Below, one piece after another: positions 33,292 to 41,337 of a stretch of 64,000 nt of DNA. Under the pieces are notes generated by a model. It did not search any database, was not told the origin of the DNA, and was given only the letters and a program-made list of their open reading frames with translations. The position numbers were made by a program, and so were the translations under genes. The stretch comes from Microbacterium sp. (GTDB lineage: Bacteria; Actinomycetota; Actinomycetes; Actinomycetales; Microbacteriaceae), in assembly GCA_031177765.1 (NCBI GenBank), contig JAPSKH010000003.1, forward strand, positions 62,001-126,000, read 5' to 3'. Each line of letters starts with the position of its first letter. Position 1 is the stretch's first letter.

Positions 33292-34509
33292 ATGACCCGT
33301 CACGCCGGTATCGCTCCGTTCTCACCCAACCCCGACTTCGACTTCGACATCCGCATCGCCCTCGGCAGCAGTGTGGAGGGCGCCGCCGAGCCGGGCGAGG
33401 TGCTCGCCGCGACCGCCGGCGTGGGGAAGCACGACCACGAGGCGTGGTTCGGCGCCTGGAAGGGCATCGCCGAGAGGGCCGCGGCGATCGCGGACGAGTC
33501 GGCCGCCGCGGGGCACGGCACCAGCGCCGCGCAGGCGTACCTGCGTGCGTCCGCTTACTACGCCGTCGCGGTGAACGCCGCGAGCGCGCTCGCCGACGAC
33601 AGTCGCCTGCATCCGACATTCGAGTCGCAGCAACGCGCGTGGGAGGCGTTCGTCGACCACGTGCCGTCGACCGTCGAACGCATCGGCATACCGTACGAGG
33701 ACTCGGCGCTGCCGGGGTACTTCTTCCGCGCGCCCGCCGGGGACGGCGAGCCCGCGGCCACGCTCGTCGCCGTCAACGGCAGCGACGGGTCTCTCGCGGC
33801 GCTCTGGGCGGCGTGCGTCGCTCCCGCCCTGCGCCGCGGATACAACGTCCTGGTCTTCGACGGGCCCGGCCAGCAGTCGCAGCTGTTTCAGCTCGGAACC
33901 ACGTTCCGGCCCGACTGGGAGCACGTGCTCACCCCCGTGTACGACGCTGTCGCGGCGCTGGATGGCGTGGTCGCGGACCGCATCGCGGTCTACGGGATCA
34001 GCCAAGGCGGGTACTGGGTCGCGCGTGCTCTCGCGTTCGAGCACCGCTTCGCCGCCGGCATCACCGATCCCGGTGTCGTGGACGTGTCGACGTCCTGGAC
34101 CGACCACCTGCCGAAGAGCCTGAGGGCCCTGCTGGAAGCGGGGGAGAACGAGAAGTTCGACCGTGAGATGGCGCTGGCCATGAGGTTCTCTCCCGGGCTC
34201 TCCCGGACCTGGAGCTTCCGCGCCCGGCCCTTCGGCACGAGCGGCTATGCAGAGACGCTCGACGCCGTCCGGGCCTACACCGTCGCAGATGTCGCCCCGC
34301 AGATCACCACGCCCCTGCTGATCCTCTCCCCCGAGGGAGAGCAGTTCTGGCCGGGGCAGGCCGATCAGCTTTCAGCTCTCACGCGATCGGTCTCGACCCT
34401 TGTCCGGTTCACCGCCGCCGAAGGCGCCGACCAGCACTGCCAGCCGCTCGCTCGGACGCTCACGGCTCAGCGCATGTTCGACTGGCTCGACGAGCGTCTC
34501 GCCGCGTGA
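33292..34509 (+). CDS. Alpha/beta hydrolase, FrsA/dienelactone-hydrolase-like
   Basis: The 405-residue product has an N-terminal helical cap (about residues 1-125, with KHDHEAWFGAWKGIAERAA and RASAYY) and a catalytic domain with the nucleophile elbow YGISQGGYW and a late His in EGADQHCQPL. The arrangement resembles the 2,6-dihydroxypseudooxynicotine hydrolase/FrsA family, which cleave C-C or ester bonds. The substrate is unknown. ATG 33292 follows CAGGAGACGCCCT. It is convergent with an LLM gene starting one base after its stop. Confidence 0.82.
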   Translation: MTRHAGIAPFSPNPDFDFDIRIALGSSVEGAAEPGEVLAATAGVGKHDHEAWFGAWKGIAERAAAIADESAAAGHGTSAAQAYLRASAYYAVAVNAASALADDSRLHPTFESQQRAWEAFVDHVPSTVERIGIPYEDSALPGYFFRAPAGDGEPAATLVAVNGSDGSLAALWAACVAPALRRGYNVLVFDGPGQQSQLFQLGTTFRPDWEHVLTPVYDAVAALDGVVADRIAVYGISQGGYWVARALAFEHRFAAGITDPGVVDVSTSWTDHLPKSLRALLEAGENEKFDREMALAMRFSPGLSRTWSFRARPFGTSGYAETLDAVRAYTVADVAPQITTPLLILSPEGEQFWPGQADQLSALTRSVSTLVRFTAAEGADQHCQPLARTLTAQRMFDWLDERLAA

Positions 34510-34510
34510 A

Positions 34511-35542
34511 TCACGCTCGCGTCGACACCCAGCCGAGCGCCGGCGCGACGTATCTCGCGAAGGACTCCACAACGCGCAGGTTGAACTCCACGCCGAGCTG
34601 ACTGGGGATGGTCAGCATCAGCGTGTCGGCGCTCGCGATCGCGGCATCCTCCTTGAGCTGCTCGACCAGCACGTCGGGCTCCGCGGCATACGTCTTGCCG
34701 AAGGTGGAGCGCATGCCGTCGATGATGCCGATCTGGTCGCCGTCCTGGCGGCCGCCGAAGTACATCGCGTCCTCGGCCGTGGTGATCGGGAAGATCGAGC
34801 GGCTCACCGACACGCGCGGCTCGCGCTCGTGCCCCGCGGACCGCCAGGCGGCGCGGAAGGCGTCGATCTGCTCGGCCTGCAGCAGGTCGAACGGACGTCC
34901 GTCGGCCTCGGTCAGCAGGGTCGACGACATCAGGTTGACGCCGGTGCGGCCGGCCCACTCCGCCGTCTCGCGGGTTCCCGCTCCCCACCACACGCGGGAG
35001 CGCAGCCCGGGGGAGTGCGGCTCGATGCGCTGCAGGCCCGAGGCCCCCGCGCCGAACGGCGAGCCCGGGTCGCGTTCAGCCAGACCCTCGCCCTCGATCG
35101 CGCGCAGGAACAGGTCGAAGTGCGCCCGGGCGATATCGGCGCCCCGGGGGTCCTGCGACCCGGTGTAGCCGAAGGCCTCGTAGCCGCGCACGACCGTCTC
35201 GGGTGACCCGCGACTCACACCCAGTGCGAGACGGCCCCCCGAGAGCAGGTCGACCGACGCGGCCTCCTCGGCGAGGTACAGCGGGTTCTCGTAGCGCATG
35301 TCGATCACGCCCGTGCCCATTTCGATGCGCTCGGTTCGTGCGGCGATCGCCGCCAGCAGCGGCATGGGCGAGGACTGCTGCCGCGCGAAGTGGTGCACGC
35401 GGAAATACACGCCGTCGACGCCGAGCTCGTCCATGCCCTGGGCCAGATCGACGGCCTGCAGCAGCGAGTCGGCGGCTGTCAGCTGGCGGCCGCCGCCCAG
35501 AGGGCCGTAGTGTCCGAACGAGAGGGTTCCGAAGCGCTGCAT
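34511..35542 (-). CDS. LLM class flavin-dependent oxidoreductase
   Basis: The 343-residue luciferase-like monooxygenase shows FGTLSFGHYGPLGGGR at the start, GVDGVYFRVHHFARQ, TERIEMGTGVIDMRYENPLYLAEEAASVDLLSGGRLALGVSRG and a C-terminal helix. It likely uses reduced FMN with oxygen; the substrate is unknown. A short palindrome CGTTG-a-CAACG (35545-35555) sits immediately upstream of its ATG and could bind a regulator. TACCGT on the minus strand is a possible -10 box. Confidence 0.85.
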   Translation of the reverse strand: MQRFGTLSFGHYGPLGGGRQLTAADSLLQAVDLAQGMDELGVDGVYFRVHHFARQQSSPMPLLAAIAARTERIEMGTGVIDMRYENPLYLAEEAASVDLLSGGRLALGVSRGSPETVVRGYEAFGYTGSQDPRGADIARAHFDLFLRAIEGEGLAERDPGSPFGAGASGLQRIEPHSPGLRSRVWWGAGTRETAEWAGRTGVNLMSSTLLTEADGRPFDLLQAEQIDAFRAAWRSAGHEREPRVSVSRSIFPITTAEDAMYFGGRQDGDQIGIIDGMRSTFGKTYAAEPDVLVEQLKEDAAIASADTLMLTIPSQLGVEFNLRVVESFARYVAPALGWVSTRA

Positions 35543-35620
35543 GTCGTTGACAACGGTACGCCGGCCTCATCCATTCCGGTGAATACACAGTGCGGCGGGG
35601 GCGGTGTCGGAGGTGGGCGG

Positions 35621-35632
35621 TAACCTGGCGCG
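35621..35632 (+). promoter_or_regulatory. -10 hexamer of the GNAT gene, leaderless spacing
   Basis: TAACCT at 35621-35626 is six bases before ATG 35633, and there is no ribosome-binding site. Confidence 0.6.
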
Positions 35633-36115
35633 ATGACCAGCCGGATCCGCCCCGCCCGCGAGGGAGACGAGACCCGCGTCGCCGAGGTCTGGGAATCGGC
35701 GTGGCGCGACGGTCACCTCGGCCATGTCCCACAACAGCTCCTGGCGCATCGCACGGCCGAGACGTTCCTCTCCCGAACGGTCGCGATGCTCGGTCGCACG
35801 CATGTCGCCGAGGTCGACGGCGTCATCGTCGGATTCGTCACCCTCAAGGGCGACGAGGTCGAGCAGCTCTTCGTCGACGCGTCCGCTCGCGGCACCGGCG
35901 TCGCCCGCGATCTGCTCGCACACGGCGCCTCACAGCTGAGGGCCGCCGGTCATGCCACGCCGTGGCTGGCGGTGGTCACCGGCAACGCGCGGGCACGACA
36001 CTTCTATGAGCGAGAGGGCTGGCGCGACACCGGGCATCTGGACTACGAGGCGGCCGTCGAGAGGGGCACGGTCACCGTCTCCTGCCGCCGGTACGAGCTC
36101 GTCGTGACCGACTGA
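35633..36115 (+). CDS. GNAT family N-acetyltransferase
   Basis: The 160-residue protein has the GNAT fold: IRPAREGDETRVAEVWESAW, VAEVDGVIVGFVTLKGDEVEQLFVDASARGTGVARDLLAHG (acetyl-CoA pyrophosphate loop ARGTGVA), and AVVTGNARARHFYEREGWRDTG. It transfers an acetyl group from acetyl-CoA to an unknown amine. It is expressed from its own leaderless promoter. Confidence 0.9.
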   Translation: MTSRIRPAREGDETRVAEVWESAWRDGHLGHVPQQLLAHRTAETFLSRTVAMLGRTHVAEVDGVIVGFVTLKGDEVEQLFVDASARGTGVARDLLAHGASQLRAAGHATPWLAVVTGNARARHFYEREGWRDTGHLDYEAAVERGTVTVSCRRYELVVTD

Positions 36116-36159
36116 CGCACTCCGACGCAACCCCCCTGTCCCACGCGGACCGGCGTGCT

Positions 36160-36165
36160 TACGAT
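36160..36165 (+). promoter_or_regulatory. -10 hexamer of the bifunctional-nuclease gene
   Basis: TACGAT at 36160-36165 precedes a leader of about 30 bases with GGAGGGAGAG and the GTG start at 36202. Unlike its neighbours this transcript has a normal ribosome-binding site. Confidence 0.45.
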
Positions 36166-36201
36166 GGCGAGACCAAACCGGAGCCGGCGGAGGGAGAGAT
36201 C

Positions 36202-36690
36202 GTGCAGGTTCGCGTGGCCGGCGTCGCCCTCGACGCCTCGGGGCAGCACGTGCTGCTGCTCAAGCCCATCGACGAGATGCCCGGCGACGGATATGTGCTG
36301 CCGATCTGGATCGGTCAGCTCGAGGCCACCTCGATCCTGGTGGCCGTCGAGAACGCGCCCGTCCCGCGTCCGCTGTCACACGACCTCATGCGAACCATCC
36401 TCGAAACCCTCGACGCGGAGCTCGTTCGGGTCGAAGTCACCCGCATCGAGGAAGGCACCTTCTACGCCGAGCTGACGATCTCGACGGCGCTGGGGGCACG
36501 GGTCATCGACGCGCGCCCCTCGGATGCCGTGGCGCTGGCCGCGCGCGTCGGTTCGAGCATCTTCGTGGCCGAGGCCGTCATGAGCGAAGCGGGCGTCCCC
36601 GACGTGCTCACCGACGCCGACACCGCCGACAGCCTCGACGAGTTCAAGCGCTTCCTCGACGACGTCGAACCGGAGGATTTCGACGGCTGA
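36202..36690 (+). CDS. Bifunctional nuclease domain (DUF151) protein
   Basis: The 162-residue product matches the BFN/DUF151 family: VAGVALDASGQHVLLLKPID, YVLPIWIGQLEATSI, DLMRTILETLDAELVRVEV, EGTFYAELTI and the signature IDARPSDAVALAARV. Some members have RNase/DNase activity; the bacterial role is unclear. The C-terminus is acidic (EFKRFLDDVEPEDFDG). GTG 36202 follows a GGAGGGAGAG ribosome-binding site. Confidence 0.9.
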   Translation: MQVRVAGVALDASGQHVLLLKPIDEMPGDGYVLPIWIGQLEATSILVAVENAPVPRPLSHDLMRTILETLDAELVRVEVTRIEEGTFYAELTISTALGARVIDARPSDAVALAARVGSSIFVAEAVMSEAGVPDVLTDADTADSLDEFKRFLDDVEPEDFDG

Positions 36691-36691
36691 C

Positions 36692-36708
36692 CGCCCGCGC
36701 AGCGGGCG
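36692..36708. terminator. Short hairpin between the DUF151 gene and tRNA-Ser
   Basis: CGCCCGC (36692-36698) pairs with GCGGGCG (36702-36708) around a 3-base loop. It lies one base after the DUF151 stop and just beyond the tRNA 3' end, so it can end both transcripts. Confidence 0.6.
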
Positions 36709-36719
36709 ACAGAGAGATG

Positions 36720-36807
36720 TGGCGGAGGATAGGGGATTCGAACCCCTGAGGGCTTGCACCCAACACGCTTTCCAAGCGTGCGCCATAGGCCACTAGGCGA
36801 ATCCTCC
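36720..36807 (-). tRNA. tRNA-Ser (anticodon GGA)
   Basis: The minus strand folds into a class II tRNA. The acceptor arm GGAGGAT pairs with ATCCTCC. The anticodon arm CACGC TTGGAAA GCGTG places GGA at positions 34-36, which reads UCC/UCU. A long variable arm follows, and the T arm AGGGG TTCGAAT CCCCT is standard. Discriminator G is followed by an encoded CCA (36722-36720). Total length is 88 bases. Confidence 0.95.
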
Positions 36808-36831
36808 AGCGGCCCCGGAGGGCCAGCGACC

Positions 36832-36837
36832 ATCCTA
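36832..36837 (-). promoter_or_regulatory. -10 hexamer of tRNA-Ser
   Basis: TAGGAT on the minus strand (36837-36832) lies 24 bases before the mature tRNA 5' end, leaving a short precursor leader. Confidence 0.5.
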
Positions 36838-36848
36838 CCCTGCTCATG

Positions 36849-36886
36849 CCGCGGCGCCCGACGCGTCGCGTCATCGGGCGCCGCGG
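36849..36886 (-). terminator. Terminator hairpin after the 111-residue ORF
   Basis: CCGCGGCGCCCGA (36849-36861) is perfectly complementary to TCGGGCGCCGCGG (36874-36886) with a 12-base loop, ten bases beyond the stop of the minus-strand gene. Confidence 0.7.
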
Positions 36887-36896
36887 AACGAGCGGG

Positions 36897-37232
36897 TCAG
36901 GCCGCTTCGGCGAGATCTGCGGGGAGCGCCGGCTTCTCGAGGGCGACCGAGCTCTTGTCGGTCACGACATCCCTGATGGCGGTGGTGAGGCTCGAGCGCA
37001 TGCCGATCGAGCGGGCGTCGGCCATGTGGGCGCCGACGAAGCACTCCCACCCTTCCTCGTCCGAGCAGACATACCCCTTCGGGTCGTCGCCCATCACCAC
37101 CCGATAGCAGGTCAGGCTCACCGGGATGATGGTGGCCTCCGGCGCGCGACCGAGGCTGGGGTGTCCCGAGTTCATCGGCGAGATCACCCGAGAGGTGGCG
37201 GCGAGGGCAGTCGTATCAACGGTCAGCGTCAT
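36897..37232 (-). CDS. Hypothetical protein, 111 residues
   Basis: A soluble protein begins TLTVDTTALAATSRVISPMNSGHPSLGRAPEATIIPVSLTCYRVVMGDDPKGYVCSDEEGWECFVG. It has three cysteines and no membrane segment. No family was recognised. Support comes from a GGAGGA ribosome-binding site before ATG 37232, codon use like its neighbours and a dedicated terminator. It is divergent from the DAACS carrier gene, and the 228 bases between hold promoters for both. Confidence 0.7.
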   Translation of the reverse strand: MTLTVDTTALAATSRVISPMNSGHPSLGRAPEATIIPVSLTCYRVVMGDDPKGYVCSDEEGWECFVGAHMADARSIGMRSSLTTAIRDVVTDKSSVALEKPALPADLAEAA

Positions 37233-37329
37233 CGTTCCTCCGTCATTCTCGACTGTCGTGGTCGAAACCGTTTTGGGTGGTTCCTTTGTATCCAGCGGGT
37301 GCGGACGCCGACCAATCGGGCAGCGAGGC

Positions 37330-37358
37330 TTGACACCGCCAGAGGACCCCGATACAGG
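37330..37358 (+). promoter_or_regulatory. Possible promoter of the DAACS carrier gene
   Basis: TTGACA (37330-37335) is 17 bp from TACAGG (37353-37358). A second candidate -10 box, TAGCCT, lies at 37409-37414, closer to the ribosome-binding site. Confidence 0.45.
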
Positions 37359-37460
37359 CCGGCGTCGTCATCAACCGTCACATCCGCACACGGGCACCCG
37401 GAGGCGCATAGCCTCATCCGAGTCGCCAGAGAGGCGACCCGAGAACCATCCAGGAGAGCC

Positions 37461-38939
37461 ATGAGTTCTGCCACGACGCCCACCACCGGAAAGCGGGACA
37501 AGACGCAGACGTCTCGCTCCCGCCGCATCCTCACTTCGTTCGGCTTCCAGATCACCGTCGCGCTCGTGCTCGGCGTGCTGCTGGGTCTGCTGGCGCGGCA
37601 GATCGGGCCGAATGCCGACGACAGCCCCAACGGCCTCGCCGCGACGCTCGACGTCATCGGCGGATCGTACGTCGCCCTGCTGAAGACGGCCGTGATCCCG
37701 CTGATCTTCCTGGCGATCGTGGCGAGCATCGCGCAGCTGCGCCGTGTCACCAACGCCGCCCGCCTGGCAGGCCAGACGCTGCTGTGGTTCGCCATCACGG
37801 CGCTCATCGCGGTGACGATCGGCATCGTGCTGGGCATCGTGATCCAGCCGGGCGCGCGGGTCGACCAGTCGCAGCTGACGCCGGCCGACCCCTACACGGT
37901 CGGCACGTGGTGGAACTTCCTGATCGGCCTCGTGCCGCAGAACTTCCTCGGGCTCACCGTCTCCACGAACATCAACGGGGAGACCGGCGCGGCCACCTCC
38001 TCGGTGGGCTTCAACGTCCTGCAGGTCATCGTCGTCTCCGCCGCCATCGGCATCGCGGCCCTGAAGCTGGGCAAGCGGGCCGAGCCGTTCCTCGACGTCA
38101 CCGAATCCGGCCTCAAGGTCGTCCAGCGGGTGCTGTGGTGGATCATCCGCATCGCGCCCCTCGGCACGCTCGGGCTCATCGCGTCGGCCGTGGTCGAGTA
38201 CGGCTGGGAGAAGCTGACCACGCTCGCCTGGTTCGCCCTCGCGGTCTACATCGGGCTCGCCCTGGTCGTCTTCGTGGTCTACCCGATCCTGCTGCGGGTG
38301 AACGGACTGTCGATCCGGCAGTACTTCTCGGGCGCCTGGCCCGCCATCCAGCTCGCGTTCGTCAGCCGCTCCTCCATCGGCACGCTGCCGCTGACGCAGC
38401 GGGTCACCGAGCGCAACCTCGGCGTGCCCCGCGAGTACGCCTCGTTCGCCGTGCCGTTCGGCGCCACGACGAAGATGGACGGCTGCGCGGCCATCTACCC
38501 GGCCATCGCGGCGATCTTCGTGGCGCAGTTCTTCGACATCGAGCTGTCGATCTGGCAGTACCTGCTGATCGTGCTGGTGTCGGTCGTGGGATCGGCCGCG
38601 ACCGCCGGCACGACCGGCGCCACCGTCATGCTGACGCTCACCCTGTCGACTCTGGGGCTGCCGCTCGAGGGCGTCGGACTCCTCCTCGCGATCGACCCGA
38701 TCCTCGACATGGGGCGCACGGCGGTCAACGTCGCGGGGCAGGCGCTCGTGCCGACGCTCGTGGCTCGGCGCGAAGGCATCCTCGATCGCGATCTGTACGA
38801 CGCGCCTCGCGGCACCGTGCCGTTCGACGACGACTCCGTCGAAGACGTGGCCGGTCCGGCCGCGGCCGACGAGTTCGAAGGGGCGAGCGCCGAGGACGCC
38901 GCAGCGGTCGAGCGCGGTCTGCAGCGTTCACGCGTCTGA
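37461..38939 (+). CDS. Dicarboxylate/amino-acid:cation symporter (DAACS, GltP/DctA family)
   Basis: The 492-residue carrier has about eight helices plus two re-entrant loops. The serine-rich tip reads RSSIGTLPLTQ and the TM7 motif reads GATTKMDGCA, where the usual NMDGT is KMDGC. TM8 reads IDPILDMGRTAVNVAGQA, keeping the Asp and Arg that bind the substrate (GltPh D394 and R397) but with Gln in place of the family's Asp (GltPh D405). The C-terminal 60 residues are acidic and cytosolic. It should import glutamate, aspartate or a C4-dicarboxylate; cation coupling may differ. A CAGGAGAG ribosome-binding site precedes ATG 37461. Confidence 0.88.
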   Translation: MSSATTPTTGKRDKTQTSRSRRILTSFGFQITVALVLGVLLGLLARQIGPNADDSPNGLAATLDVIGGSYVALLKTAVIPLIFLAIVASIAQLRRVTNAARLAGQTLLWFAITALIAVTIGIVLGIVIQPGARVDQSQLTPADPYTVGTWWNFLIGLVPQNFLGLTVSTNINGETGAATSSVGFNVLQVIVVSAAIGIAALKLGKRAEPFLDVTESGLKVVQRVLWWIIRIAPLGTLGLIASAVVEYGWEKLTTLAWFALAVYIGLALVVFVVYPILLRVNGLSIRQYFSGAWPAIQLAFVSRSSIGTLPLTQRVTERNLGVPREYASFAVPFGATTKMDGCAAIYPAIAAIFVAQFFDIELSIWQYLLIVLVSVVGSAATAGTTGATVMLTLTLSTLGLPLEGVGLLLAIDPILDMGRTAVNVAGQALVPTLVARREGILDRDLYDAPRGTVPFDDDSVEDVAGPAAADEFEGASAEDAAAVERGLQRSRV

Positions 38940-38961
38940 TCGGAACGGTCGGCACGACGAC

Positions 38962-39003
38962 AGAGGAAGAGGCACTCCGCTCGCGCGGGGTGCCTCTTCC
39001 TCT
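38962..39003. terminator. Bidirectional terminator between the DAACS and tgpA-like genes
   Basis: A 19-bp stem (38962-38980 with 38985-39003, one G-U pair) has a 4-base loop and lies between convergent genes. Confidence 0.85.
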
Positions 39004-39036
39004 TCCCTGCTGCGGCCCCTCGCCGCGCCCCGACCC

Positions 39037-41337
39037 TCAGCCGGCCGCGAGCCGCCGCGCGGCAGGACCGGATCCGGCGTACACCGAGCCCGGGCGCACG
39101 ACGAGCGAGCGCGGCACGAGCCGTGCGAACAGGCGCCGCGGCGGATCGGCCGCCGCGAACAGCGCTGCGCGGACGGCGAGGGCGGCATCGGTCGTCGCGT
39201 CGCCTTGGCCGAAACCGTGCTTGCCGCCGCGGGCGTAGCTCGCGCGCTCGATCGCGGTGACGAGGACCCGCATCTCGGCGGCGGGTGCGCCATGCTCGTG
39301 GACGAGCCGCGCTCCCAGGACGCGGGCGCTCTGGCTCGCGGGCACCGGGATGCCGAGGTCGATCGCCGCGTCCTGGACGGCCTGCCATGCCGCCGCGACG
39401 TCGCCCCGGCGCCCGGCGACCTCAAGCTGACGTCGTCGCAGCTGACCGAGGAGGAAGGGCAGCGCGAGGACGAGGGCCACCAGCAGCAGGATGCCGAACG
39501 CCGGGAGAGGATCGGCCTGCGTGTCCGTGGATCCGCTCGCCGTCCCGCCGGTCTCCTGGTCCACACCCGGCGCCGGTGTCGTCGTGGGCGCCGCCGGTGT
39601 GGCTGCGGTGTCGGGTGCGGTCGCCCCCGGCTGTCCGAGCTCGCCGGGAAGCGCGGCCGCCGGCGAGAACGACGTGGGCACGCCCAGTCCCGATGTCGGC
39701 TCGAACGCGACCCAGCCGATGCCGCCGAAGTACACCTCGGGCCAGGCGTGCAGCTGCGAGCTCGAGACCGAGTACACCGGCTGCCCGTCGACCGAGTCCG
39801 TCGTCGGCTGACCGGGGAGGTATCCGACGACGATGCGAGCCGGCATGTGGAGCGTGCGCGCCATCAGCGCGAAGGCCGAGGCGAAATGCACGCAGTACCC
39901 CTCCCGCTGCTCCAGGAAGCGGGCCACGGCTTCTGCGCCGCTGCCGTCGAAGCCGTCCTCGACCGGCGCGTCGAGCGAGTACCGGAAGTCGCTGCCGCGG
40001 AACCAGCGCTGCAGGGCGACCAGCCGGTCGTAGTCGTTGGTCGCCTCGGCGGTGACCTGGGCGGCCGTCTGTCCGATGATCTCCGGGATATCGGCCGGCA
40101 GCTGGGTCGTCTCGTCGCGCACCTGCTCGCCTCCGGCCGTCAGCGCACGGATCTGCTCGAGCGTCGGGCGAGGCTGTGTCGACACGACCGCGTACTCCTG
40201 ACCCTGCGTCGACCCGTCGCGGGCCACGACGGTCCGGTTGTAGGGGACGGCGCTCCACTGACCGTCCAGCCCGTCGATCGAGACGGCCGGGAAGGGGACC
40301 GGCGCCCACAGCGAGTCGAGGTTGACCACGTCGACGATGGTGTTGTACTCCGAGACGCGGATGTCCGGACCCACGGTGAGCTCGCCGAGGGAGCGGTCGC
40401 TGTCGAGCGCGATGGACTGGGGGCGATCCGGCTCCCACACGCCTCCGTCGAACCGCGTGAGGGTCGTCGCGCGCAGGTACGGGACGACCGGGGAGTCGGT
40501 GCGCACGCGCAGGACCTCGACCTCCTGCGGGCGTCGCAGGTCGTCTCCCAGCTGCAGCGTCGCATCGATGCCGGGGCCGGGGCCCATCCCGGCGCCTGCG
40601 CGCGCGGCAGGCTGGGGAAGCATGGGCGTCGCCACGACCGCGACCACCACGGCGATCGCGCCGATGGCCACCGCGGTGGCCGGCACGCCTGCCGAACGCT
40701 CGGCCTCCTGCTCGAGCGGCTTCTCGCGCGACCGGGTCTCGGCCCGGATGAGGAAGAGGATCGCCACGGCCAGCAGCACGAAGCCGATCACCTCCACATC
40801 GCCGGGCACCGCGATGGAGGGGATGAGCGAGACGGCCACGATCCCGATCGAGGCCAGCAGCGGCATCCGCGCGGTGACCACGACGTGGTCGATCACGAGC
40901 GTGAGCAGCCCCATGGCGCCGACCACCATGAAGGCCAGTGCGAGCGACGGCTCGAGCGGAGCCGCGCCGAGAGTGATCTCCTCCATCGCCGTCTGGACGA
41001 GGCGGGGGACTTCGCGGATCGTGTCGGCTGTCGGGATCAGCCAGACGAACGCCGTGTCGCGCACGAAGACCACCGTCATGAACACCACCCAGACGGCGGC
41101 TTCGATGAGGGTCACCGCAACAGCCGGGAGGCGGAACCGCCGGGCGTTGTAGCCCGCGGCGAGGATGAGTCCGGCCAGTGCGACCGAACCCACCAGCCAC
41201 GCGCCCGACTCGATCACCCGGGCGACGGGCAGCAGCGCTGCCAGAAGCGCTGTCAGCACCGCTGCCGTCAGCATCCATTCGCCGCCGCGCGGCCCGTCCA
41301 CGGCGCCCCTGCGGGCGGAGCGTTCAGCCGACGACAT
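39037..41337 (-). CDS. DUF3488 / transglutaminase-core membrane protein (TgpA-like)
   Basis: The 766-residue protein begins with six or so hydrophobic helices (DUF3488). An extracytoplasmic transglutaminase-like domain follows, with the Cys segment REGYCVHFASAFALMARTLHMPARIVVGYLPG and the His/Asp segment LHAWPEVYFGGIGWVAFEPTSG. A linker rich in Ala/Thr/Pro, another transmembrane helix and a cytosolic DUF4129-like tail complete it. It is the third gene of the moxR-DUF58-tgpA set and overlaps the DUF58 gene by 14 bases. It is probably involved in envelope protein processing or crosslinking. Confidence 0.9.
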   Translation of the reverse strand: MSSAERSARRGAVDGPRGGEWMLTAAVLTALLAALLPVARVIESGAWLVGSVALAGLILAAGYNARRFRLPAVAVTLIEAAVWVVFMTVVFVRDTAFVWLIPTADTIREVPRLVQTAMEEITLGAAPLEPSLALAFMVVGAMGLLTLVIDHVVVTARMPLLASIGIVAVSLIPSIAVPGDVEVIGFVLLAVAILFLIRAETRSREKPLEQEAERSAGVPATAVAIGAIAVVVAVVATPMLPQPAARAGAGMGPGPGIDATLQLGDDLRRPQEVEVLRVRTDSPVVPYLRATTLTRFDGGVWEPDRPQSIALDSDRSLGELTVGPDIRVSEYNTIVDVVNLDSLWAPVPFPAVSIDGLDGQWSAVPYNRTVVARDGSTQGQEYAVVSTQPRPTLEQIRALTAGGEQVRDETTQLPADIPEIIGQTAAQVTAEATNDYDRLVALQRWFRGSDFRYSLDAPVEDGFDGSGAEAVARFLEQREGYCVHFASAFALMARTLHMPARIVVGYLPGQPTTDSVDGQPVYSVSSSQLHAWPEVYFGGIGWVAFEPTSGLGVPTSFSPAAALPGELGQPGATAPDTAATPAAPTTTPAPGVDQETGGTASGSTDTQADPLPAFGILLLVALVLALPFLLGQLRRRQLEVAGRRGDVAAAWQAVQDAAIDLGIPVPASQSARVLGARLVHEHGAPAAEMRVLVTAIERASYARGGKHGFGQGDATTDAALAVRAALFAAADPPRRLFARLVPRSLVVRPGSVYAGSGPAARRLAAG

